10,787 bases of DNA from contig JAOABO010000058.1 of assembly GCA_026418315.1 (NCBI GenBank), forward strand, positions 1 to 10,787. The letters are read 5' to 3'. Below, piece by piece: positions 1-6,592 of this stretch. Each line of letters begins with the position of its first letter. Position 1 is the first letter of the stretch. Source of the DNA: Bacteroidia bacterium. GTDB lineage: Bacteria; Bacteroidota; Bacteroidia; B-17B0; Aurantibacillaceae. The notes beneath the pieces were generated by a model. The model did not search any database, was not told the origin of the DNA, and worked only from the letters and a program-made list of their open reading frames with translations. The position numbers and the translations under genes are program-made.

Positions 1-460
1 CTCTTGGAATAATTAAATAATCTCCATACTCAAAAGGTATTTCACCCATGAATGTTTTTAGTATTCCTTTTCCTTTATGAATAAAAAGCATTTCATCTGC
101 ATCAGCGTTTTTGTAAAAATATTCTGTCAATGATTTTTTGGGAGCCGCTACTCCAATGATACAATCGTTATTCATTAATAAGGGCGTACGACTTTCCAAA
201 TAATCATCTTTTGGTGGTACTTGAAACGTGGTGAGCAATAAGGGTTTAATATTGTTTTTAATAGCTATTTCATAGTTTAAAGGATAGGAACGTGTAATTT
301 TTTTTATTTGTGTAGGTCTGTGGATATGATACAATAAAGAGGACATTCCGGAAAATCCTTCTGTACCAAATAATTGTTCATAATAAAAATTGCCGGATGT
401 TGATTTGAATACAGTATGTCTTTTGGGCGGTATATGGCCAAGTTTATGATAGATAGGCAT
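1..460 (-). CDS. hmgA: Homogentisate 1,2-dioxygenase, N-terminal part (truncated by window edge)
   Basis: This enzyme of tyrosine and phenylalanine catabolism opens the ring of homogentisate with O2 and Fe(II) to give maleylacetoacetate in the cytoplasm. The 153 visible codons begin MPIYHKLGHIPPKRHTVF and continue with YEQLFGTEGFSG and LLYHIHRPTQIKKI. The fragment ends in GKGILKTFMGEIPFEYGDYL then IIPR, the family's N-terminal beta-barrel signature. The iron ligands (two His and one Glu) lie in the C-terminal half, beyond the window, so catalytic competence cannot be judged. An in-frame ATG also exists at 505, but I chose 460: homologues start with MPxYHKLG, and a good promoter at 472-501 would place the transcript start downstream of 505. 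The gene is divergent from the TPR-marC-DUF486 operon. Family assignment is secure. Confidence 0.93.
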   Translation of the reverse strand, partial: MPIYHKLGHIPPKRHTVFKSTSGNFYYEQLFGTEGFSGMSSLLYHIHRPTQIKKITRSYPLNYEIAIKNNIKPLLLTTFQVPPKDDYLESRTPLLMNNDCIIGVAAPKKSLTEYFYKNADADEMLFIHKGKGILKTFMGEIPFEYGDYLIIPR

Positions 461-471
461 AGTTTTTTCTG

Positions 472-501
472 CAAATTTAAGTAATAAAAAGAATACATCA
501 A
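472..501 (-). promoter_or_regulatory. Bacteroidota-type promoter of hmgA
   Basis: On the minus strand, TTG (501-499) is followed by exactly 19 bases and then TAAATTTG (479-472), a full match to the TTG-N(17-23)-TAnnTTTG consensus of Bacteroidota housekeeping promoters. The hmgA ATG at 460 lies 11 bases after the TTTG, which implies a leader of only a few bases. The match is seen directly; activity is inferred. Confidence 0.65.
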
Positions 502-580
502 TCATTTTAAAAAGATGATTTTTATCATAAAAATTTTCGGATATTTTGATTTTTACCACCTATGTAGTTACTATATTTTG

Positions 581-588
581 TTATTTTG
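581..588 (+). promoter_or_regulatory. Possible -7 box for the TPR-marC-DUF486 operon
   Basis: TTATTTTG differs from TAnnTTTG at one position and lies 21 bases before the ATG at 610. I see no TTG at the usual spacing upstream, so this is a weak candidate. The 506-609 spacer between hmgA and this operon must hold a plus-strand promoter somewhere, because transcription diverges here. Confidence 0.3.
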
Positions 589-609
589 CAATTTCAGACA
601 TAATTGGCA

Positions 610-933
610 ATGGGCTCCAGAAAGGATGTAATATTGGAACTATTAAAAGAAAATAATGAAGATGTTTTTCTGAATTATGCCTTGGGCTTAGAATTGGCCG
701 CTGAGAATGATGATTCAGGGGCTATTCAGCAGTTTGAAAAGCTACTTAAAATAAACAATCATTACATTCCGGCGTATTATCAGTGTGGGTTATTGTATTA
801 CAAATTAAACGAAAAAGAAAAAGCATTAGAACTATTAAATAAAGGGTTGGCAATTGCAATAGATAAAAAAAATAATAAAGACATTGCGGAGTTTAAATCT
901 GCTATTACTAACATTGAAAATGATTTATTATGA
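610..933 (+). CDS. Small tetratricopeptide-repeat protein
   Basis: A 107-residue, probably cytoplasmic protein made almost entirely of TPR helices. One repeat covers about residues 17-50 (with GLELAAENDDSGAIQQFEKL) and a second about 51-84 (with AYYQCGLLYYKLNEKEKALE). A helical tail with many Lys and Asp/Glu residues follows. TPRs bind other proteins; no catalytic motif or signal peptide is visible, and the partner is unknown. The frame opens after a stop at 601-603, so the start is either TTG at 604 or ATG at 610; I chose the ATG. It is the first gene of an operon: its TGA overlaps the ATG of the MarC gene (ATGA at 930-933), which implies translational coupling. Similar short TPR proteins are common in Bacteroidota and mostly uncharacterised. 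Confidence 0.8.
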   Translation: MGSRKDVILELLKENNEDVFLNYALGLELAAENDDSGAIQQFEKLLKINNHYIPAYYQCGLLYYKLNEKEKALELLNKGLAIAIDKKNNKDIAEFKSAITNIENDLL

Positions 934-1508
934 ACAACCACTGGTATTTTGATTGGATAGAATTATTAAAAGTAACCACTGTTTTATTTGCTGTGATTGA
1001 TATTATTGGTTCTATACCTGTTATTATCTCTTTAAGGCAAAGAGTTGGTGAAATTGATGCTTTAAAAGCATCTATCGTTTCTATGGGAATTATGGTTGCA
1101 TTTTTATTTTTGGGCACTTCTATTTTGGACTTAATTGGCATTCAAATTTCTGATTTTGCCATTGCTGGTTCTGTATTAATTGCAATTGTTGCCTTTGAAA
1201 TGATATTGGGTATTAAAATAACCCGAGATGAAGTGCCTCAATCCGCTACCGTCATACCAGTGGCTTTTCCTTTGATAGCAGGTACAGGTACCCTCACTAC
1301 TTTACTATCAATACGAGCCGAATACAGCATCTTGTCCATACTCATTGCAATTATTTTGAATGTGCTGATTGTGTATGTAGTTTTAAGAAATTTATATCGT
1401 ATTGAAAAAATACTGGGGGTAAGTGGCATTGCTATTATGAAAAAAGTTTTTGGAATTATTCTTTTAGCATTGGCTATTAAATTATTCAGAAAATATACCG
1501 GATTATGA
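930..1508 (+). CDS. MarC family integral membrane protein
   Basis: A 192-residue, very hydrophobic inner-membrane protein of the MarC family (PF01914), with about six predicted membrane segments near residues 12-34, 48-70, 74-96, 112-127, 133-153 and 170-186. Family landmarks are FAVIDIIGSIPVI (20-32), the counterpart of the usual DPxGxxP segment; GSVLIAIVAFEMILG (80-94); and IPVAFPLIAGTGTLTTLLSI (109-128). Length is near the family norm of about 200. The biochemical role of MarC proteins is unresolved; early claims of a part in multiple antibiotic resistance were not upheld, and I assign no substrate. The first loop has DIIG where many homologues have DPFG or DPIG. The start overlaps the TPR stop and the stop overlaps the DUF486 start, both as ATGA, so all three proteins are probably made from one message. 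Confidence 0.88.
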   Translation: MNNHWYFDWIELLKVTTVLFAVIDIIGSIPVIISLRQRVGEIDALKASIVSMGIMVAFLFLGTSILDLIGIQISDFAIAGSVLIAIVAFEMILGIKITRDEVPQSATVIPVAFPLIAGTGTLTTLLSIRAEYSILSILIAIILNVLIVYVVLRNLYRIEKILGVSGIAIMKKVFGIILLALAIKLFRKYTGL

Positions 1509-1873
1509 AAGGTGTTTACACTATTTTGCTTCTGATAGTTTCTAATACTTTTATGACCATTGCCTGGTATGGGCACTTAAGGTTTAAGGATTTCTCTTTT
1601 TTCAAAAATATTGGTTTATTGGGTACCATATTAATTAGTTGGGGTATAGCGTTTTTTGAGTATTTGCTTATGATACCTGCCAATAGAATTGGTAGCAAAA
1701 TGAACGGAGGTCCCTTTGATATGTGGCAACTTAAAATTATTCAGGAGGTTATATCGGTATCCGTATTTATAGTATTTACACTCATTTTCTTTAAGACAGA
1801 CCAACTTCGTTTAAACCATATTATTGGTTTTATATTTTTAATTGCTGCTGTGTTTTTCTTTTTTAGAAAATAA
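1505..1873 (+). CDS. DUF486 / DMT-like small membrane protein
   Basis: A 122-residue protein of the DUF486 family (PF04342), small four-helix membrane proteins related to the drug/metabolite transporter superfamily. Predicted helices lie near residues 3-22, 36-57, 80-98 and 103-120. Diagnostic stretches are NTFMTIAWYGHLRF (14-27), SWGIAFFEYLLMIPANRIGS (45-64) and WQLKIIQEVISVSVF (74-88), all typical of the family. Length is normal. Transport by similarity to EamA/SMR-like proteins is plausible, but no substrate is known. ATG at 1505 overlaps the marC stop, and a hairpin terminator follows about 20 bases after the TAA. It is the last gene of the operon. Family assignment is strong; function is open. 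Confidence 0.88.
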   Translation: MKGVYTILLLIVSNTFMTIAWYGHLRFKDFSFFKNIGLLGTILISWGIAFFEYLLMIPANRIGSKMNGGPFDMWQLKIIQEVISVSVFIVFTLIFFKTDQLRLNHIIGFIFLIAAVFFFFRK

Positions 1874-1894
1874 TTTTTTGTATCTATTTAAAAA

Positions 1895-1928
1895 AGAAAA
1901 ACTCTTTCAAACAAGAAAGAGTTTTTCT
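1895..1928. terminator. Shared bidirectional intrinsic terminator
   Basis: A perfect 14-bp inverted repeat (AGAAAAACTCTTTC, 1895-1908, and its complement, 1915-1928) encloses the 6-base loop AAACAA. It sits between the convergent DUF486 and mdh stops. Read on the minus strand, the stem runs into TTTTTCTTTTTT, a good U-tract for mdh. On the plus strand only the T's inside the stem (GTTTTTCTAC) are available, so termination of the upstream operon should be weaker. Confidence 0.85.
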
Positions 1929-1946
1929 ACATAAAACCTAATATAA

Positions 1947-2888
1947 TTAAGCAACGATATTTTGTTCTTTTAAAACATTATTCATACTTCTGACAGAATC
2001 TGCACTCTTGTTAAACAAGTTTTTTTCTTCGTCATTCAAAGATATGTCCACAATTTTTTCCCATCCGTTTTTACCAATGATAACAGGCACGCCAAGGCAA
2101 ATATCTTTTTGGCCATATTCTCCTTCCAAATACACACTGCAAGGAATTAATTTTTTTCTATCATGAAGAATAGCATCTACCAATATGGCACCTGCGGCAC
2201 CCGGAGCGTACCAGGCGGATGTTCCAATCATTGCTGTCAGTGTAGCACCTCCTACCATAGTATCCGATGCAACTTTCTTTAATGTTTCGCTATCTAAAAA
2301 CTGATATACAGGTACTCCCTTATATGCAGCCAATCTTGTAAGAGGAATCATGGTAGTGTCGCCATGTCCGCCAATCACCATTCCATCTACATCTGCAGCA
2401 GAAGCATTCAATGCTTTTGATAAGTAATATCTAAAACGAGCACTATCCAATGCCCCACCCATTCCTATTACCTTATTCTTTGGTAATTTACTTTCTTTTA
2501 CTGCAAGATAAGTCATTGTATCCATAGGATTGGATACAACTATTAGTATAGCATTGGGCGAATATTTTAATACATTGTCCACTACGCTTTTTACAATACC
2601 TGCATTGGTACCTATCAATTCTTCTCTGGTCATTCCTGGCTTACGTGGAATACCACTTGTGATAACAACAACATGACTGTTTGCAGTCAAAGAATAATCG
2701 TTGTTACTGCCGACAATTTTTGTGTTGTATCCTGAAATATTAGATGCCTGCGACATATCTGTGGCCTTTCCTTCCGCAAGTTTGTCTTTGATATCTAATA
2801 AAACTACTTCACTTGCTATAGAACGATAAGCAATAACTTCTGCACATGTTGCGCCAACATTTCCTGCACCGATGATTGATACTTTCAT
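1947..2888 (-). CDS. mdh: Malate dehydrogenase (NAD-dependent, LDH-like type)
   Basis: Cytoplasmic TCA-cycle enzyme interconverting malate and oxaloacetate with NAD. Its 313 residues match the usual ~310. The Rossmann dinucleotide loop is GAGNVG (7-12) and D32 at the end of the second strand points to NAD rather than NADP. The mobile substrate loop IPRKPGMTR (80-88) carries R82, the position that is Gln in lactate dehydrogenases, so malate is the expected substrate, with R88 as second arginine. VSNPMD (118-123) gives the conserved Asn, D148 and R151 lie in LDSARFR, and the catalytic histidine is H175 in GGHGD. It follows rocD after 65 bases on the same strand and may be co-transcribed, but it also has a candidate promoter of its own (2911-2943). 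A strong hairpin terminator lies 19 bases past its stop. Confidence 0.96.
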   Translation of the reverse strand: MKVSIIGAGNVGATCAEVIAYRSIASEVVLLDIKDKLAEGKATDMSQASNISGYNTKIVGSNNDYSLTANSHVVVITSGIPRKPGMTREELIGTNAGIVKSVVDNVLKYSPNAILIVVSNPMDTMTYLAVKESKLPKNKVIGMGGALDSARFRYYLSKALNASAADVDGMVIGGHGDTTMIPLTRLAAYKGVPVYQFLDSETLKKVASDTMVGGATLTAMIGTSAWYAPGAAGAILVDAILHDRKKLIPCSVYLEGEYGQKDICLGVPVIIGKNGWEKIVDISLNDEEKNLFNKSADSVRSMNNVLKEQNIVA

Positions 2889-2910
2889 AGTTGTTTATTT
2901 TTTATTGGGG

Positions 2911-2943
2911 CTAATTTAATGTAAATGAATGGATTTAAGCAAA
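2911..2943 (-). promoter_or_regulatory. Candidate mdh promoter
   Basis: In the rocD-mdh gap, minus strand, TTTG (2943-2940) is followed by 21 bases and TAAATTAG (2918-2911), one mismatch from TAnnTTTG. The mdh ATG is 22 bases further on. Spacing and composition fit the phylum's promoter pattern, but AT-rich DNA makes chance matches common. Confidence 0.35.
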
Positions 2944-2953
2944 TGTTTTATGA

Positions 2954-4195
2954 TTATTTAATAGGAAGAATGCTTTTTTCTATTATATGCAATGCTTCGT
3001 TGATTTGTTCTTCATTGATTATTAATGGTGGGGCCAGCCGAATAATATTTCCATGTGTGGGCTTAGCTAAGAGTCCGTTTTCTGCAAACTTTAAACATAT
3101 ATCCCAGGCAGTTACTCCCTTTTTTTCGTTGATTACTATTGCATTCAATAAACCCTTTCCTCTTACAGTTTCGATTAAATCTGTTTTTTGCTGAATGGCT
3201 TTTAGCCCTTCTCTAAACATTTCTCCCATTTTCATAGCGTTTTCAGACAAATGTTCTTCTATGATAACCTGTACTGAAGTAATAGCAACTTTGCAGGCAA
3301 GGGGATTTCCACCAAAAGTAGAGCCATGCTCTCCGGGTTGAATGCAAAGCATAATGTCGTCGTTGGCTAATACCGCAGAAACGGGCAACATTCCACCGCC
3401 CAATGCTTTTCCTAAAATCAGAATATCCGGATGAACATTTTCGTAATCGCATGCTAATAATTTTCCTGTTCTTCCTAATCCGGTCTGAATTTCATCTGCA
3501 ATAAACAATACATTGTATTTTTTGCACAACTCATAGGCGTTTTTCAAATATCCTTCATCAGGGACAATCACTCCTGCTTCTCCTTGTATGGGTTCTATTA
3601 AAAGGGCAGCAATAGTTGAGTGATGGTTTTTGAGAACATTTTCTAAAGAGTGAATATTGTTGTATGGAACTTCTATAAAGCCAGGTGTAAAAGGTCCAAA
3701 ATTAGTTTTTGCAGTAGGGTCGCTGCTAAATGAAATGATAGTTGTGGTTCTGCCGTGAAAATTTTTGTTACATACCAATATTTGTGCCTGATTGGGCGGA
3801 ATGCCCTTTTTTAAGTATCCCCACTTACGGGCTAACTTAATGGCTGTTTCAACGCCTTCAGCACCTGTATTCATTGGTAAAAGTTTATCATAACCGAACA
3901 ATTGAGTCATAAACTTTTCATATTCTCCAAGAACATTATTGTAAAAAGCACGGGAAGTGAGCGTTAATTTGTGTGCCTGCTGAGCAAGGGTTTCTGTTAT
4001 TTTAGGATGGCAATGCCCTTGATTTACTGCACTGTATGCTGATAAGCAATCAAGATATTTTTTGCCTTCCACATCCCATACATAAACACCTCTTCCTTTT
4101 TCAAGTACTACTGGCAAGGGATGATAATTATGCGCACCATATTTTTCTTCTAACTCAATATAATATTTGCTGTCAATTTGTACATCCATCATCAT
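2954..4195 (-). CDS. rocD: Ornithine aminotransferase (ornithine-oxo-acid transaminase)
   Basis: A PLP enzyme of arginine/ornithine breakdown that moves the delta-amino group of ornithine to 2-oxoglutarate, giving glutamate semialdehyde and glutamate. From the ATG at 4195 it has 413 residues, normal for class III aminotransferases. Ornithine-specific features are YGAHNYHPLPVV (19-30), SAYSAVNQGHCHP (52-64), TSRAFYN (80-86) and NFHGRT (145-150), whose Arg matches the human enzyme's R180. PLP-site residues include TGAEGVETA (110-118), D234 in ADEIQTG and the Schiff-base lysine K263 in LGKALGGG. Three consecutive ATGs (4195, 4192, 4189) could each be the start. An upstream in-frame TTG (4207) is the TTG of the probable -7 box, so it is rejected. 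mdh follows on the same strand. Confidence 0.95.
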   Translation of the reverse strand: MMMDVQIDSKYYIELEEKYGAHNYHPLPVVLEKGRGVYVWDVEGKKYLDCLSAYSAVNQGHCHPKITETLAQQAHKLTLTSRAFYNNVLGEYEKFMTQLFGYDKLLPMNTGAEGVETAIKLARKWGYLKKGIPPNQAQILVCNKNFHGRTTTIISFSSDPTAKTNFGPFTPGFIEVPYNNIHSLENVLKNHHSTIAALLIEPIQGEAGVIVPDEGYLKNAYELCKKYNVLFIADEIQTGLGRTGKLLACDYENVHPDILILGKALGGGMLPVSAVLANDDIMLCIQPGEHGSTFGGNPLACKVAITSVQVIIEEHLSENAMKMGEMFREGLKAIQQKTDLIETVRGKGLLNAIVINEKKGVTAWDICLKFAENGLLAKPTHGNIIRLAPPLIINEEQINEALHIIEKSILPIK

Positions 4196-4204
4196 TTTTT
4201 TGTG

Positions 4205-4212
4205 CAAAGGTA
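4205..4212 (-). promoter_or_regulatory. -7 box of the rocD promoter, abutting the start codon
   Basis: TACCTTTG on the minus strand matches TAnnTTTG exactly, and the first rocD ATG follows only 9 bases later, so the mRNA leader would be a few bases at most. No clear TTG lies 17-23 bases upstream. The spacing to the ATG resembles that at hmgA, which supports it. Confidence 0.5.
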
Positions 4213-4271
4213 ATAAATCCTTATTGTTTTACTTTAAATGCTTGAAATGTCTATTCAAACCATCAAGATAA

Positions 4272-5546
4272 TTAATTTTTACTACCCAATATTCTTACAC
4301 CTATATTGCATTCTCCGCATCTTTTTTGTTTGCAATAATTAGCGTACAATTCCAATGCTGCCTGTGATTGTAAAGCACTTTTAATATGATATTTCTGCAA
4401 CTCAAATTTTTTGGTAATGTGGTTAATTTCTGCCGGAATGTCTTCCAAATAGTGCAATGCAAGCGACTGATATTTTTCATCACCTATATTTTTACCATAA
4501 AAGAAAAGATATGGGGTAATAACATTGATGATGATGTGATGAACAGCACTTTTACCAAAAATATATATTTTGTTTGTTGTTTTGTCTTCTTCAAAAGTTA
4601 AATGATTAACAAAGTATCCTTGTGGTTTCAAATGCAATTTTTCAAGATATTTTTTATTTTGAAAAAACAAAGCAGGGTCTTGAAACATTTCGGGTACACG
4701 ATGAACCAATAAAGCCAACTGATGCAAACGTAAGGATGGAAAATTAGATGGACGAACCTTAGAAAATTTCCAAAGATGTGTTTCTATAGGTTCTATCTGA
4801 TATTTTTTCTTTAAGAACTCAAACTCGTTTTGTAAGGAAATTAAATACTGATTTTTATAGGAACGATTCAAAAATCCTGCGGTTCCATATATGAGCGCTT
4901 CTAAAATGTCTAATCTGTTTGCGTGTTTGAGTAATAATTTAAGGGATAATTTTTCTGCTAATGTTTCAAAGCAATCATTATTCACATGAAATCCAAGATG
5001 TCTTGAAAACAATCTATAAAATGTTTCCTGAAAATCTTTTGTTTTATCAAAATAGATTTGTAGTTGCTGATATTTTTTTTCCAATCTTTCAATAGCAAGT
5101 CGGTGTAGCCAATGTTGAATTAATAACTCATCTATTTTGCTCCACAAATTCAAACATGCGGGTAATTCTTTACTATTGATAAGATGTTGGTATTGTTGTA
5201 TAGCGCTGTCTGAAATATAATTTTTCAATTCCAGTATTTCTGTAGAATAGGGAATTTGTTTTTTTATATCGTGTTCATATACTACATGTAAAACAAGAGG
5301 TTGATAGTTTTTATTACGGTGGTGTTGGTGTTTGAAAAAGTCGGATGTGTTTTGATGAATTTCAATATTTCCTGCCCATTGTATATTGTCTATTCTGATT
5401 CTTGCATTCAAAAAATCTGGCCCTGCATGGTTGTTTAATTCACCTGGATGAATGATTTCAATGCTTTTTCCACTAATTGATTTCAAGGGGTATTGAGAAA
5501 ATATTTTGTACTTCCATATGATAGATAAAAATTTCTCATTCAGCAT
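4272..5546 (-). CDS. DUF2851 family protein (Bacteroidota-specific, function unknown)
   Basis: A 424-residue soluble protein of the DUF2851 family (PF11013), known almost only from Bacteroidota and without an assigned function. The N-terminal block is the most distinctive: HPGELNNHAGPDF (33-45) and WAGNIEIHQNTSDF (57-70), followed by LVLHVVYEHD (84-93). Later landmarks are KVRPSNFPSLRLHQLA (around 265-280) and a C-terminal YCKQKRCGECNIG with three cysteines spaced C-x4-C-x2-C, possibly a metal or structural site. The order P43-D44, then E62-x-H64, on alternating hydrophobic strands resembles a PD-(D/E)XK nuclease core with His in place of Lys; this is my inference, not a known property. No signal peptide or membrane segment is visible. 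The start overlaps the end of the YdcF-like gene by 11 bases. It is the last gene of a four-gene run. Confidence 0.88.
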   Translation of the reverse strand: MLNEKFLSIIWKYKIFSQYPLKSISGKSIEIIHPGELNNHAGPDFLNARIRIDNIQWAGNIEIHQNTSDFFKHQHHRNKNYQPLVLHVVYEHDIKKQIPYSTEILELKNYISDSAIQQYQHLINSKELPACLNLWSKIDELLIQHWLHRLAIERLEKKYQQLQIYFDKTKDFQETFYRLFSRHLGFHVNNDCFETLAEKLSLKLLLKHANRLDILEALIYGTAGFLNRSYKNQYLISLQNEFEFLKKKYQIEPIETHLWKFSKVRPSNFPSLRLHQLALLVHRVPEMFQDPALFFQNKKYLEKLHLKPQGYFVNHLTFEEDKTTNKIYIFGKSAVHHIIINVITPYLFFYGKNIGDEKYQSLALHYLEDIPAEINHITKKFELQKYHIKSALQSQAALELYANYCKQKRCGECNIGVRILGSKN

Positions 5547-6291
5547 AACCTTTCATTTTGTAAACCATTATGCCTGCCCACTCATGGATATACTTATATA
5601 AAGTACTCATTGCATCAGGATGAGGTAAAAGGCAGTGGTCTATCTCAAATTTTCTTGGGCCACTCAATCTTTCGGCGGGGTAAGGAAGAATATTTTGATA
5701 ACCTACTTTTTTAAATATAGCAACACTTCTTCTTAAATGGTATGCAGATGTAATTAATATAATATCATCATAAATATGTAATGAATCTAATATTTTTTTT
5801 GAATATATGGCATTTTCATAAGTGTTTCGGGATTCATTTTCAATGATAATATCTGTATCGGGTACTTGTATGTTTTTTAGGTAACGATAAATATAAATTG
5901 CTTCTTTATCTTCAGGATGAAGTACACTGCCTGAACCGCCGGTAATGAGTATTTTTTTTATTTTCCTTTGATGATATAGTTCAATGGCTTTAAGCAATCT
6001 ATCTGCACTATTTGTAAATTCTATCCGTTGTTCTGTTGGGTCTATTCTTCCTATTCCACCCAGTACAATGCCTACTTCATAAGTTTTTTGAAGTTTAGGA
6101 ACAGGGTAGTTTTCCCACCATCTTCCAATTTCATCAACAATGAAAGAATTGGAGCAAAGGTATAAAAATAGGATAGCTACTATCTGTATTTGAGTTTTAT
6201 GTTTTGAAAAAAAAGAGTAAATCATTAAAATAAAAAACCAAAACAAAGGCATCAGTAAAAAAGACAATATTTTAGATAAAAAGAAAAACAT
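5536..6291 (-). CDS. YdcF/ElyC-type DUF218 membrane protein
   Basis: A 251-residue inner-membrane protein with two N-terminal hydrophobic helices (about 4-27 and 34-50) and a DUF218 domain (PF02698, about 72-240), probably on the periplasmic side. Family landmarks are GIVLGG (74-79), ADRLLKAIELY (96-106), ILITGGSG (114-121), ESRNTYENA (153-161), ITSAYHLRRS (180-189) and the terminal WAGIMVYK (238-245). The layout matches E. coli ElyC/YdcF-like proteins; ElyC affects peptidoglycan assembly and lipid-carrier use, while SanA and YdcF are less defined. A role in envelope biogenesis is therefore an inference, helped by the LtaS-like gene two genes upstream. It begins 21 bases after the OmdA-like gene and its end overlaps the DUF2851 start. 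Family confident, function uncertain. Confidence 0.88.
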   Translation of the reverse strand: MFFFLSKILSFLLMPLFWFFILMIYSFFSKHKTQIQIVAILFLYLCSNSFIVDEIGRWWENYPVPKLQKTYEVGIVLGGIGRIDPTEQRIEFTNSADRLLKAIELYHQRKIKKILITGGSGSVLHPEDKEAIYIYRYLKNIQVPDTDIIIENESRNTYENAIYSKKILDSLHIYDDIILITSAYHLRRSVAIFKKVGYQNILPYPAERLSGPRKFEIDHCLLPHPDAMSTLYKYIHEWAGIMVYKMKGYAE

Positions 6292-6312
6292 ATCAATTAA
6301 AAATATATTTTT

Positions 6313-6582
6313 TTATCTTTTGAACCATTTAGCATTATTGGGATTTCTATGAGGGCAACCAGGCCAACAACATGGTCTTTTTTTGTTATTTAATATATCT
6401 TCTTTCAATCGTTCAAGACGTTCTTTTTTTGTTTCTTCTTTTTTTGGAATGGTAACCCAGCATATCCATTCATTTCTTGCAATGGGGGTAAGGACGTTCC
6501 ATTTTTGTAGCAGAATATTATCTGCCAACAGTAATTTCTTTAAATTATCTGGAATTGGATGGTAGGCACTTTCTTCAATCAT
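6313..6582 (-). CDS. Small YdeI/OmpD-associated (OmdA)-like protein
   Basis: An 89-residue protein that resembles the C-terminal helical part of the YdeI/OmpD-associated family (OmdA, PF13376): PDNLKKLLLADNILLQKWNV, then LTPIARNEWICWV (31-43) and ETKKERLERLKEDI (50-63), matching the family's W-x-LSP-xxR-xE-xxxWI and ETRxxRIxK pattern. It lacks the N-terminal DUF1801-like domain of longer members. The tail is unusual: RPCCWPGCPHRN (69-80) has three clustered Cys and a His, a possible metal site. No signal peptide is present, so it should be cytoplasmic. It starts 10 bases after the stop of the LtaS-like gene and ends 21 bases before the YdcF-like gene, so it is almost certainly in their operon. 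Molecular function is unknown. Confidence 0.75.
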   Translation of the reverse strand: MIEESAYHPIPDNLKKLLLADNILLQKWNVLTPIARNEWICWVTIPKKEETKKERLERLKEDILNNKKRPCCWPGCPHRNPNNAKWFKR

Positions 6583-6592
6583 ACAAGTGTAT

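Noticed and set aside
304..501. 65-codon open frame on the minus strand
   Set aside because: It is in another frame of hmgA, whose translation gives clear family motifs.
461..505. In-frame ATG at 505 as the hmgA start
   Set aside because: It lies upstream of the best promoter match, and the added residues (MIDVFFLLLKFAEKT) have no counterpart in known homogentisate dioxygenases, which begin MPxYHKLG.
1238..1576. 112-codon open frame on the minus strand
   Set aside because: It is antisense to the MarC gene and the start of DUF486, and has no recognisable motif.
2925..3194. 89-codon open frame on the plus strand
   Set aside because: It lies almost wholly antisense to the 3' end of rocD, whose identity is certain, and its translation shows no recognisable family.
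4196..4207. TTG at 4207 as the rocD start
   Set aside because: This TTG is part of the probable -7 box TACCTTTG, and three ATGs follow 12-18 bases later.
4213..4271. Inverted repeat TTGAA/TTCAA downstream of DUF2851 as a terminator
   Set aside because: The stem is only 5 bp with an AT-rich arm and no following U-tract; too weak to call.
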